This document shows positions 16,222 to 24,070 of a DNA stretch of 37,592 bases, one piece after another. The position numbers were made by a program, and so were the translations under genes. The notes beneath the pieces are model-generated. The model ran no database searches. It saw only the letters and a list, made by a program, of their open reading frames with translations, and was not told the DNA's origin. The DNA lies in NCBI GenBank assembly GCA_009778535.1, contig WRJP01000002.1, positions 1-37,592 on the forward strand. The letters run 5' to 3'. The first letter of the stretch is position 1, and every line of letters starts with the position of its first letter. Origin of the DNA: Propionibacteriaceae bacterium (GTDB lineage Bacteria > Actinomycetota > Actinomycetes > Propionibacteriales > Propionibacteriaceae).

Positions 16222-17523
16222 TCAAGCTGCAACCGCAGCTTTTTTGGCAGTAATAGCGGCTAAGACCGTCTTTGCGGTTGCTAAGGCGAGCACGGCGGCA
16301 AGGGTAGCAGCAGCCGATGAGGTAATAAACCCGCCTTTGTAGGACACATTGTCAATGAGCCATCCGGCGAGGCTGGAGCCGATAGCGACCCCAACTCCCA
16401 GGCTGGTACCGATCCAGCCCAGCCCTTCAGTCAGCCGCGATTCGGGAACGATTCTTTGCATCAATGCGTTGAGGTTGATCAGAGTCGGAGCCACGGTCGA
16501 GCCAAAGATGAAACCGAAGAGTGCCAGCGTAAGCGGCGACCAAGCGAAGATCAATGTTGAGACTCCAAGGCTCATCGCAATGATTAATATCCTAAAACGT
16601 CGCAGCAGCGGTGTTTTCCAGCGGCGGATGCCATAAGTGAATCCCGCTATTGCCGAACCCAGGGCAAAAGTGCCCAAGACGACTCCGGAAAGCTCTTTGG
16701 CTCCCCAGGTTTCGGTAGCTGCAACTGCGGTGACATCTCCGCTTCCAAAAATGACCCCGATCAAGGCACTGATGCAAACCAGTGGTATCACCCCGCGCAG
16801 CCGCAACAGGAAACCCGAGTATTCACCGGTGGTTTTTTTCAGCGCTACTGAAATCACTGGAGGTTCAGAATTACGCAGCGAGTAAAAAACTAAGGCTCCG
16901 ATAGCGTGGGTGAAGATGATTACCAGCAGCGCCGCCTGCGGAAAGAATGTGGTAGCTAAAAATGCTGCAAATACCGGCCCGATAACCCAGGTGAACTCGT
17001 CCAATGTCGATTCTAAAGCCAGCGCTGTGTGCAGTTTGTGTGAATCTGAAAGCGCATGGTTCCATCTAGCTCGAACCAGCGCACCTGGGGAGCCGCAGCT
17101 TAACCCCAGCACCGCGCAGGGAATAAACAGCCACATCGGTGCAACTTCAAGCCAAGCTAGCCCCACAAAGGTTGTCAGCGATAACACAAAGACTCCGGCT
17201 GCTGGCAGCATCACTTTGCGTTGTCCGAAACGGTCAACCCAATTCGTCAAAATTGCGGTGCCGACGGCCCAAGTCAATGCTTCGGTGGCAGCTAGCGCTC
17301 CGGCAATCTCATAGGAGTCATACAGGGTTTGCACCATTAACACGATGCCAATGCCCATCATCGCTCCACCACCGCGCGCGAGTAAGCCTGCCAGACAGAA
17401 CGCCAAAGTTCCAGGCAGACTCAAAATGTCACGATAGGTACGCACGCGATCCTTCTTGATAAACAGATTTTTGATGAAATCGAGCAACAATCCTAGCTCA
17501 GGACTAGAACCAGGCTGCGGCAC
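16222..17523 (-). CDS. Major facilitator superfamily transporter
   Basis: This 433-residue membrane protein has about 12 hydrophobic segments and a family loop between helices 2 and 3 (NWVDRFGQRKVM, about residue 94). A second WIGTSLGVGVAIGSSLAGWLID stretch lies in the C-terminal half. It is probably an exporter of small molecules; the substrate is unknown. The listed start is GTG at 17521-17523, with no clear ribosome binding site. A TTG about 12 codons further in, preceded by AGGA, is an alternative. The lipoprotein gene ends 27 bp upstream on the same strand, so the two are probably co-transcribed. The 3' end overlaps the pheT terminator. Confidence 0.88.
   Translation of the reverse strand: MPQPGSSPELGLLLDFIKNLFIKKDRVRTYRDILSLPGTLAFCLAGLLARGGGAMMGIGIVLMVQTLYDSYEIAGALAATEALTWAVGTAILTNWVDRFGQRKVMLPAAGVFVLSLTTFVGLAWLEVAPMWLFIPCAVLGLSCGSPGALVRARWNHALSDSHKLHTALALESTLDEFTWVIGPVFAAFLATTFFPQAALLVIIFTHAIGALVFYSLRNSEPPVISVALKKTTGEYSGFLLRLRGVIPLVCISALIGVIFGSGDVTAVAATETWGAKELSGVVLGTFALGSAIAGFTYGIRRWKTPLLRRFRILIIAMSLGVSTLIFAWSPLTLALFGFIFGSTVAPTLINLNALMQRIVPESRLTEGLGWIGTSLGVGVAIGSSLAGWLIDNVSYKGGFITSSAAATLAAVLALATAKTVLAAITAKKAAVAA
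16224..16245 (+). terminator. Rho-independent terminator of the pheST unit
   Basis: AAGCTGC (16224-16230), loop AACC, GCAGCTT (16235-16241) form a perfect 7-bp stem followed by a run of T ending at 16245. It lies 53 bp past the pheT stop. The same bases encode the last residues (KKAAVAA) of the convergent MFS gene. Confidence 0.6.
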
Positions 17524-17550
17524 AATTACCGCAACTGGGGCTAGTTGCGA

Positions 17551-19014
17551 CTACGCATAGGGATTGTCCGTTGATCCCGATGGGACGCCATTGCCCCCAT
17601 CGGTTACAGCTCCCTCAACAGTGATGGTGTAGCTGTAATTTTTCTTAAGGTCAACCTTCATCGGTCCGGTCGCAGTTGAATCGGTTTTGAATTCACGATA
17701 GTTCCCTGATGGTCCAAATGAGTGTTTTTGACCATACCAAGTCTCGCCCGATGAATACACCAACCGATATGACCCTACCGGTACCTTTAATTTCAACGAC
17801 TTGCCGGACTTAACGAACCCAGAAACCACCTGTGTTTTGGTTCCCCACTTGAAGAAGGTGACGTGTTTGTCGCCATTGTTTCCAGTCTTGATGGTAACTG
17901 AAACCCCGCTGCCGCCTGCCACTAGCCGTTCAGTTCCCGGGCGTTTTTGAGCCTTAACAACCTTTTCTTTGTTGAGCTTGTCAAGGCGAGGTTTCATGGC
18001 GTCTTTTTTGGCCTGCTCGGGAGATTTTTCCAACACGGCATCATTCGACATGATCGAAATCTCGTAGTTATGAAGAATCTGAATCGGTAGTTCTTCCGCA
18101 GGTATCTTTTCTGCTGGTAACGCCACATTGCCACGCGGACGTATGTTGAGGGTAGCACTGCCTTTCTGATCTGCGCTGACTGTGCCTTGCTCGGAGGTCA
18201 TCTTGTGTTCAAATTCGTCTTCGGTGATGCTCCCGAAGATCGGGCCTTTTTGCGAATTGTAGGTATCATATGCCTGCTGTGCTGCCTGCTCATAGCTAGC
18301 CACAAGGTCGGGATATGAGAACGATACCTTTGCTTGATCTGGTGCATCCGGCGTTATGGAATCGATGCGAACATTGTTTTCAAAAGCAGTACCGGCACCC
18401 GGAAAGAGCTTTGGTTTCCAGTCTAAAACAGTCGTTTGTGCAGCTAGTTGGAGCCAAGTCGAACTGCGAGTCATCAGGTCAGTGACCAAACTCTCGCTGA
18501 TGGGGATTTTGGGCTGGTCGACATCAATCGTCGCTTCCCAAGCTCCTTCTGTGTCTTGATTCAAACTGACTGGGAAGGTAGTTTCCTGGGTCAGAACCGA
18601 CGGGAGCGCGGTTGCGAGTTGGATCACCTTCTCGCGGGCTTCATTTCGCAAGTTTTGATAGGTGCTGTCGGTCACTTTTGTGATGTCGGTTTCAAACTCC
18701 AGCGGAGTTCCGCTAGGCAGGAGTTGCTCCACGTTGTTGTGTCTTAAGTCCAAGATTCGCACTGGAACTTGCACTTTCGTCCCAGCGTCTGCTTCAGTAT
18801 CGGCAAAGAGTGCGGCAATATCTGCGACATCAAAGTGCTTAAGCTCTGGGTGAGCGTCTTGGTAGTCCGCCAGAGCTTGGGCGACAGCGGTAATCCTTTG
18901 ATCTTCGCCTATGATTCCACAACTAGTAAAAACAAGTGAACTGGCGATCAAACCAGCTATGAGCAGTAGCGAACTCAGTCGTAACGATAGTCTTTTCTCT
19001 GAAATAGCCGCCAT
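17551..19014 (-). CDS. Predicted lipoprotein of unknown function with C-terminal beta domain
   Basis: I do not recognise this 487-residue protein. A signal peptide (residues about 9-31) ends in FTSC, so Cys32 is probably lipidated and the protein anchored outside the membrane. The middle is polar with predicted helices and strands. Residues about 365-470 form a Gly-, Tyr- and Trp-rich beta domain with the pattern PVGSYRLVYSSGETWYGQKHSFG, which I recall seeing in secreted Gram-positive proteins. The tail is Gly/Ser/Asn-rich. I chose ATG at 19014 because GGGAAGAAG precedes it; GTG at 19041 would add 9 residues. A promoter lies at 19062-19091. It is divergent from argC and probably shares a transcript with the MFS gene. 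Confidence 0.8.
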   Translation of the reverse strand: MAAISEKRLSLRLSSLLLIAGLIASSLVFTSCGIIGEDQRITAVAQALADYQDAHPELKHFDVADIAALFADTEADAGTKVQVPVRILDLRHNNVEQLLPSGTPLEFETDITKVTDSTYQNLRNEAREKVIQLATALPSVLTQETTFPVSLNQDTEGAWEATIDVDQPKIPISESLVTDLMTRSSTWLQLAAQTTVLDWKPKLFPGAGTAFENNVRIDSITPDAPDQAKVSFSYPDLVASYEQAAQQAYDTYNSQKGPIFGSITEDEFEHKMTSEQGTVSADQKGSATLNIRPRGNVALPAEKIPAEELPIQILHNYEISIMSNDAVLEKSPEQAKKDAMKPRLDKLNKEKVVKAQKRPGTERLVAGGSGVSVTIKTGNNGDKHVTFFKWGTKTQVVSGFVKSGKSLKLKVPVGSYRLVYSSGETWYGQKHSFGPSGNYREFKTDSTATGPMKVDLKKNYSYTITVEGAVTDGGNGVPSGSTDNPYA

Positions 19015-19061
19015 CTTCTTCCCAGCCTTTTCATCAGTCACAGTGAGGGTATGAGTAACAG

Positions 19062-19091
19062 CCTATACCCTACCTCATAGCTTTTGGTCAA
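19062..19091 (-). promoter_or_regulatory. Putative promoter of the lipoprotein-MFS unit
   Basis: On the minus strand TTGACC (19086-19091) and TATAGG (19062-19067) are separated by 18 bp, a good housekeeping promoter match. It lies back to back with the argC control region, about 15 bp from the first ARG-box-like site. Confidence 0.6.
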
Positions 19092-19105
19092 GCTGTGGAA
19101 TGCGA

Positions 19106-19143
19106 ATGGAATAAAGATTCCGTATATGGCATAATCATACCAT
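19106..19143. promoter_or_regulatory. Tandem ARG-box-like operators at argC
   Basis: The first site is GGAAT (19108-19112), AAAG, ATTCC (19117-19121), differing by one base per half from the known TGAAT-4-ATTCA core. The second is GGCAT (19128-19132), AATC, ATACC (19137-19141), with one mismatch between its arms. Centres are 20 bp apart, close to the spacing of tandem ArgR sites. They cover the putative -10 and the argC start codon. The operon encodes ArgR, so autorepression with arginine as co-repressor is likely. Confidence 0.65.
19127..19142 (+). promoter_or_regulatory. Extended -10 promoter, probably giving leaderless argC mRNA
   Basis: TGG followed by CATAAT (19130-19135) is an extended -10 element. 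The expected transcription start, about 7 bases downstream, falls on the A of the argC ATG at 19142. No ribosome binding site precedes that ATG, consistent with a leaderless transcript. No good -35 is visible. Confidence 0.55.
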
Positions 19144-20212
19144 GACATATCGGATAGCAGTCGCGGGAGCCACCGGCTACGCGGGCGGAGAGTTGTTGCG
19201 GTTGCTTTTGGCGCACCCAGCGTTTGAGGTAGGGGCGCTCACAGCAAAGACGAATGCCGGAACCGCAATGGGCGAACATCACCAGCATTTGAGTCCGCTT
19301 TGGGATCGCTTGATCGTAGACACCACCGTTGAGAATCTCCTCGGTCATGATGTTGTTGCGCTGGGATTACCGCATGGCGCATCTGGGGAAATAGCTGCGG
19401 CGTTGGAGCTGGCTGCTCCTGAGACGATTCTCATTGATCTGGGAGCCGATCATCGCTTGGAATCTGCCCAGGCTTGGGAGAAATTCTACGGCAGTGAGCA
19501 TCAAGGCACTTGGACATATGGGATGCCCGAACTGCTGCTCGATCAAACGGCGACCAAAAAACAACGCGACTTACTACCAGGGGCGAAGCGCATCGCTGTG
19601 CCAGGCTGTAACGTCACAGCTGTCACCTTGGCGTTGGCTCCAGGGATTGCCGCCGGATTGCTTGAACCGACAGACTTGACTGCGGTTTTGGCTAACGGGG
19701 TCAGTGGAGCCGGAAAGGCGTTGAAAACACACCTGCTCGCTTCCGAAATCATGGGAGCGGCTAGCCCGTACGCCGTAGGCGGAGTACATCGGCACATTCC
19801 AGAAATCATGCAGAACTTGGAAAAGTGCGGTCAGGGGCAAATCAGCATTTCCTTCACCCCAACTATGGTGCCGATGTCGCGCGGAATCCTAGCCACCTGC
19901 ACTGCCAAATTGACCCCACAAGCAAAGACCGCAGACCCGGCATCCATCCGGGCGGCCTGGGAACAGGTGTACGCCGCTGAAGAGTTCGTCAACCTGCTAC
20001 CTGTTGGGCAATGGCCGAACACAGCAGCAACTCTAGGAGCAAACACTGCCCAAATCCAGATTGCAGTCGATGAAAATGCGGGACGACTAGTGGCGATCTG
20101 TGCCGTCGACAACTTGGTAAAAGGCACCGCCGGTGCCGCCATTCAATCTCTCAACTTGGCGCTGGGTTTGCCAGAAGCCACCGGACTGACAACGTTAGGA
20201 GTTGCGCCATGA
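19142..20212 (+). CDS. argC: N-acetyl-gamma-glutamyl-phosphate reductase
   Basis: ArgC reduces N-acetylglutamyl phosphate to the semialdehyde with NADPH, the third step of arginine synthesis. The 356-residue product has the Rossmann motif VAGATGYAGGELLRLL (about 7-22) and the active-site segment PGCNVTAVTLAL with the catalytic Cys. ANGVSGAGK and the HRHIPEI region carrying the general base follow. The start is ATG at 19142, which appears to lie at the 5' end of the transcript. It is the first gene of argCJBDRH and overlaps argJ by 4 bp (ATGA). Length is typical. Confidence 0.97.
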   Translation: MTYRIAVAGATGYAGGELLRLLLAHPAFEVGALTAKTNAGTAMGEHHQHLSPLWDRLIVDTTVENLLGHDVVALGLPHGASGEIAAALELAAPETILIDLGADHRLESAQAWEKFYGSEHQGTWTYGMPELLLDQTATKKQRDLLPGAKRIAVPGCNVTAVTLALAPGIAAGLLEPTDLTAVLANGVSGAGKALKTHLLASEIMGAASPYAVGGVHRHIPEIMQNLEKCGQGQISISFTPTMVPMSRGILATCTAKLTPQAKTADPASIRAAWEQVYAAEEFVNLLPVGQWPNTAATLGANTAQIQIAVDENAGRLVAICAVDNLVKGTAGAAIQSLNLALGLPEATGLTTLGVAP

Positions 20213-21396
20213 GTGTAACTAAACCGCAAGGCTTTCGGGCTGCTGGAATAGCTGCGGGCATCAAAGCAAACGGAAAACCAGACTTGGCGCTGGTGGTAAA
20301 TGATGGGACGCACCTAGCTGGCGCCGCAGTCTTCACTCCAAATCGGTTCGCCGCTGCTCCGGTGCAGTGGTCACAGGCGGCAATGGCGCGAAATGCGAGT
20401 ATGGGTACTTCGCCGCGAGTCGTGGTTTTGAACTCGGGTGGAGCAAATGCTTGCACCGGCGCTGAAGGCTTTGCCGATACCGAAGCGTCCGCCTTGAAAG
20501 TCGCACAACTTACCGGTGTGGAAGCTGAGCAAGTCTTAGTGTGTTCGACTGGATTGATAGGTGACCGGTTGAAGATGGACAAACTCCTGCCAGGAGTTGA
20601 AACAGCATATGCCCAACTGAGCGCCGACGCAGGTGCAGCAGCAGCGGAAGCGATCATGACCACCGACACCTATCCGAAATCACGTGCCGTCGCAGTTGAG
20701 AGCGCCGCAGGGACGGTCTGCATCGGTGGCATGGCCAAAGGCGCGGGAATGCTCGCGCCAGAGCTGGCGACCATGCTTGTGGTCTTGACCACCGACGCTT
20801 GGATAACCGACGATCTGGCCAAAACTGCACTGGAATCAGCCGTAGCACAAAGTTTTAATCGAATTGACTCAGATGGCTGCATGTCAACCAACGACACCGT
20901 GATTCTACTTGCCAGCGGTGCTAGCGAAATCCAACCTGATGCTGACGTGTTCACAGCCGGACTCACCGAAATTAGTCAGCAACTGGCTCAAGACCTGATA
21001 GCTGATGCTGAAGGTGCCAGCCACGACATCAAGATCGACGTGGTAAATGCGTCTTGTGAGGGGGGTGGTCTAGCTGTCGCTCGTGCCATAGCGCGTTCCA
21101 ATCTTTTCAAAACCGCCATTTTTGGCAACGATCCAAATTGGGGCAGAATTCTGTCAGCAGCCGGTACAGTTCCGGCCGCGACAGCCCCATTCGACCCAAC
21201 GCAAGTGAACGTGACCATAAACGGTGTCATGGTTTCGCGCGGCGGCGGCGTCGGAGCGGATAGGAATTTGGTCGATCTGACGAACCGCCTGGTACACATT
21301 GTCGTCGATTTGAACGCCGGGGATGCGTCGGTGAGTCTTTGGACGAACGATCTGACCCACGACTACGTCCATGAAAACAGCGCGTACTCCAGCTGA
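20209..21396 (+). CDS. argJ: Bifunctional glutamate N-acetyltransferase / ornithine acetyltransferase
   Basis: ArgJ recycles acetyl from N-acetylornithine to glutamate, and the bifunctional type also acetylates glutamate with acetyl-CoA. The 395-residue precursor cleaves itself before the nucleophile Thr188 in KGAGMLAPELATMLVV. Other hallmarks are NSGGANACTG (75-84), DGCMSTNDT and NDPNWGRI. No separate argA is visible, so this enzyme probably supplies the acetyl cycle alone. The start ATG lies in the ATGA overlap with argC, giving coupled translation. argB begins 74 bp downstream. Confidence 0.96.
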   Translation: MSVTKPQGFRAAGIAAGIKANGKPDLALVVNDGTHLAGAAVFTPNRFAAAPVQWSQAAMARNASMGTSPRVVVLNSGGANACTGAEGFADTEASALKVAQLTGVEAEQVLVCSTGLIGDRLKMDKLLPGVETAYAQLSADAGAAAAEAIMTTDTYPKSRAVAVESAAGTVCIGGMAKGAGMLAPELATMLVVLTTDAWITDDLAKTALESAVAQSFNRIDSDGCMSTNDTVILLASGASEIQPDADVFTAGLTEISQQLAQDLIADAEGASHDIKIDVVNASCEGGGLAVARAIARSNLFKTAIFGNDPNWGRILSAAGTVPAATAPFDPTQVNVTINGVMVSRGGGVGADRNLVDLTNRLVHIVVDLNAGDASVSLWTNDLTHDYVHENSAYSS

Positions 21397-21470
21397 TAAA
21401 TAAGGTGGAATACCCCGCAGGAACAGAAGATGACCCTGGGATCGATGTAGGAAAGTATGAAGGAAAGAAC

Positions 21471-22382
21471 ATGAAAACAAGTGTGTCAACAACCACCGAC
21501 ATTTCTGCTGACGATATTCGGGCAGCGAAACGCAAAGCTGGCGTACTCATCGAAGCGATGCCGTGGTTGAAGCGCTACACCGGAAAGATCATCGTGCTCA
21601 AATACGGCGGGAACGCCATGATCGACGAAGGACTGAAGGCGGCTTTCGCTGAAGACATCGTTTTCTTGCGTATGGCTGGTGTCAAACCGGTGGTGGTGCA
21701 TGGCGGTGGCCCTCAGATCACGAGCATGCTTACCCGGCTGGGTATCGAAAGCGAGTTCAAATCGGGGCTACGAGTGACTACTCCAGAGGCGATGGATGTG
21801 GTGCGCATGGTGCTGATGGGGCAAGTCAACCGCGAATTGGTGGGTTTGTTGAATGCGCACGGTTCCTATGCCATCGGCCTTTCGGGTGAGGATGCCGGGT
21901 TGCTCACTGCCGAACGCAAAGGTTTGGAAGTTGACGGGCAGCCTGTCGATCTGGGACTAGTGGGCGAAGTGACAAAAGTGCGCCCAGAGACCGTGTTGGA
22001 CTTAATCAATGCCGGACGTATCCCGGTTATTGCGACGGTTGCTCCTGATGGTGAAGGACAAGTTCACAATGTGAACGCAGATACCGCCGCAGCGGCGTTG
22101 GCGATAGCTCTGGGCGCAGAACGTCTGGTGATGCTCACCGACGTTCCCGGACTTTACGCATCATGGCCAGATACAAACCAAGTGATTCGTGAGATAAAAT
22201 CAGCAGAACTTGAGACAATGCTTCCAACGCTTGCTTCAGGTATGGTTCCAAAGATGGAAGCCTGCCTTCAAGCTGTGCGCGGCGGTGTGCCGCGTGCGAC
22301 TGTGATCGACGGACGTGTTGCACACTCAGTGCTGGTGGAGATTTTCACTGATGAAGGAGTAGGAACGATGGTGACCGCATGA
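21471..22382 (+). CDS. argB: Acetylglutamate kinase
   Basis: ArgB phosphorylates N-acetylglutamate, the usual point of arginine feedback. The 303-residue product has VLKYGGNAM (phosphate binding), VVVHGGGPQI (substrate), the central AGRIPVIATVAP and NVNADTAAAALAIAL segments, and LTDVPGLY. An N-terminal helix of about 25 residues before the kinase core, as in arginine-sensitive hexameric enzymes, suggests feedback inhibition. I chose ATG at 21471 with AAGGAAAG upstream; an in-frame start at 21405 would add 22 residues. The stop overlaps argD by 4 bp. Confidence 0.96.
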   Translation: MKTSVSTTTDISADDIRAAKRKAGVLIEAMPWLKRYTGKIIVLKYGGNAMIDEGLKAAFAEDIVFLRMAGVKPVVVHGGGPQITSMLTRLGIESEFKSGLRVTTPEAMDVVRMVLMGQVNRELVGLLNAHGSYAIGLSGEDAGLLTAERKGLEVDGQPVDLGLVGEVTKVRPETVLDLINAGRIPVIATVAPDGEGQVHNVNADTAAAALAIALGAERLVMLTDVPGLYASWPDTNQVIREIKSAELETMLPTLASGMVPKMEACLQAVRGGVPRATVIDGRVAHSVLVEIFTDEGVGTMVTA

Positions 22383-23590
22383 ACAGGAGAGCACAATATT
22401 CCTCACTTGAACTGACGCATAGCTATCAGGAAGTGATGATGAATACCTATGGGGTACCCAAGCGGGTGTTCGTCAAAGGTGAAGGTGTCCATCTTTGGGA
22501 TGTCGAGGGTAATCAGTATTTAGATTTACTGGGAGGGATTGCCGCAAGCGTACTTGGCCATGCGCACCCGGTGGTTGTGAGAGCCATTACGAAGCAGATG
22601 TCAACCTTAGATGTGACCTCTAATTTCTTTTCGACGCCGCCACAGATTGAGTTGGCTCATAAACTAGCCAGCTTCGTAACTGCGAATGATCCAAATGTAA
22701 GCGCGAAGGTGTTCTTTGCAAACTCGGGGACTGAGTCTAACGAGGCAGCGTTCAAAATTTCACGCATGACTGGCCGCGAAAAGATTGTCGCCATGGAAGG
22801 CGCCTTCCACGGGCGTAGCATGGGGTCGTTGGCGATCACTTGGAAACCGGAATTTAAAGAACCTTTCCAGCCTTTGCCAGGTGATGTACAGTTCGTGCCC
22901 TTTGGTGATGTCGATGCCCTCGCTGCGGCTGTGGACGAAAAGACTGCGGCAGTAGTGATTGAACCGATTCAAGGAGAGAGCGGCATCATCGTTGCTAGCG
23001 ACGACTTCTTGCAGAAAGCCCGCGAGATCGCCACAGCAGCCGGAGCCTTGCTGTGGTTCGACGAAGTGCAATCAGGAATGGGTCGTACTGGAACTTGGCT
23101 GGCGAGCACTCCATCAGGGGTAACGGCAGATATCGTTACGATGGCTAAGGGTTTGGGCAATGGTTTCCCGATGGGCGCTTGTATCGCTACGGGTGCAGCA
23201 GGCGAGTTGCTGGTTCCAGGTTCGCATGGAACCACTCTCGGAGGTAATCCGGTGGCGGCTGCGGCAGCCTTGGCTACGATCGGTGAAATTGAGCAGCATG
23301 GGTTGTTGGAGCGGGCGACGATGCTCAACTCGCATTTGCGGGTAAAGATTACCGAATCAAACTTGTTCGAGATTGCTGCGGTGCGCGGGCGTGGTTTGAT
23401 GCTGGCGATTCAGTTGCGGGCTGGCATTGCGCCCGAAGTGGTTCAAGCTGGGCTGGAAGCCGGTTTTGTGATAAATGCTCCCTGCAAAGATGTGATCAGG
23501 TTGCTTCCGCCGCTGATCATCACTGCCGAGGAGTTGGAAAGCTTGGTTGTGGCACTGCCAGACTTGATGAAGACTGCCCGTCAGTATTGA
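22379..23590 (+). CDS. argD: Acetylornithine aminotransferase
   Basis: ArgD is a PLP-dependent class III aminotransferase making N-acetylornithine from the semialdehyde with glutamate. In the 403-residue product, FFANSGTESNEAAFKISR (about 112-129) binds the cofactor phosphate and WFDEVQSGMGRTG (226-238) holds the Asp contacting the pyridine nitrogen. Lys257 in MAKGLGNG forms the Schiff base. The start is ATG in the ATGA overlap with argB. In mycobacteria argF follows argD; here the next gene is argR, after a 16-bp gap. Confidence 0.96.
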   Translation: MNRRAQYSSLELTHSYQEVMMNTYGVPKRVFVKGEGVHLWDVEGNQYLDLLGGIAASVLGHAHPVVVRAITKQMSTLDVTSNFFSTPPQIELAHKLASFVTANDPNVSAKVFFANSGTESNEAAFKISRMTGREKIVAMEGAFHGRSMGSLAITWKPEFKEPFQPLPGDVQFVPFGDVDALAAAVDEKTAAVVIEPIQGESGIIVASDDFLQKAREIATAAGALLWFDEVQSGMGRTGTWLASTPSGVTADIVTMAKGLGNGFPMGACIATGAAGELLVPGSHGTTLGGNPVAAAAALATIGEIEQHGLLERATMLNSHLRVKITESNLFEIAAVRGRGLMLAIQLRAGIAPEVVQAGLEAGFVINAPCKDVIRLLPPLIITAEELESLVVALPDLMKTARQY

Positions 23591-23606
23591 TTTGCGGGCT
23601 TTGGAG

Positions 23607-24068
23607 ATGAATAAACCGATCACCAAGTCAGCACGTCAGGCTCGTATCGTCGAAATAATCGAGCGGCAGCTAGTGGGCAGCCAACAAGAGTTAGCTGCCA
23701 TTCTGGCGACCGAGCAGATCGTTGTTCATCAAGGCACGTTGAGTAAGGACTTGCTCGATGTCGGTGCAGTTCGGGTACGTAGTGAGAATGGCTTTCGCTA
23801 CGCACTGTCTGCTGCTGAAACTGGAGGTGTGCCTGCTCAGGTGAAATTGGCAAAGTTGTGCGCAGAGCTATTACTGTCAGCTCAAGGATCAGCAAATTTA
23901 GCTGTGTTACGAACACCACCAGGTGCAGCACAGTATTTCGCCTCTGCAATCGACAAGCTGGGCTGGGACAAGATTTTAGGAACGATCGCCGGAGATGACA
24001 CGGTGTTGTTGGTAACCCGTGACCCAGCTAGTGGCCAAGATGTAGCCAAATACCTATTGGAGTTGTAG
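23607..24068 (+). CDS. argR: Arginine repressor
   Basis: ArgR is a hexameric arginine-sensing repressor. The 153-residue product has an N-terminal winged helix (about 5-70, with GSQQELAAIL and VHQGTLSKDLLDVGAVRVR). The C-terminal oligomerisation and arginine-binding domain (about 80-153) carries the conserved GTIAGDDTVLLVTRD. It probably acts on the ARG-box-like sites before argC, closing a feedback loop on its own operon. The ATG at 23607 has GGAG directly against it, so the spacing is poor. A TTG at 23592 in the same frame is possible, as is coupling to argD ending at 23590. Confidence 0.93.
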   Translation: MNKPITKSARQARIVEIIERQLVGSQQELAAILATEQIVVHQGTLSKDLLDVGAVRVRSENGFRYALSAAETGGVPAQVKLAKLCAELLLSAQGSANLAVLRTPPGAAQYFASAIDKLGWDKILGTIAGDDTVLLVTRDPASGQDVAKYLLEL

Positions 24069-24070
24069 CA

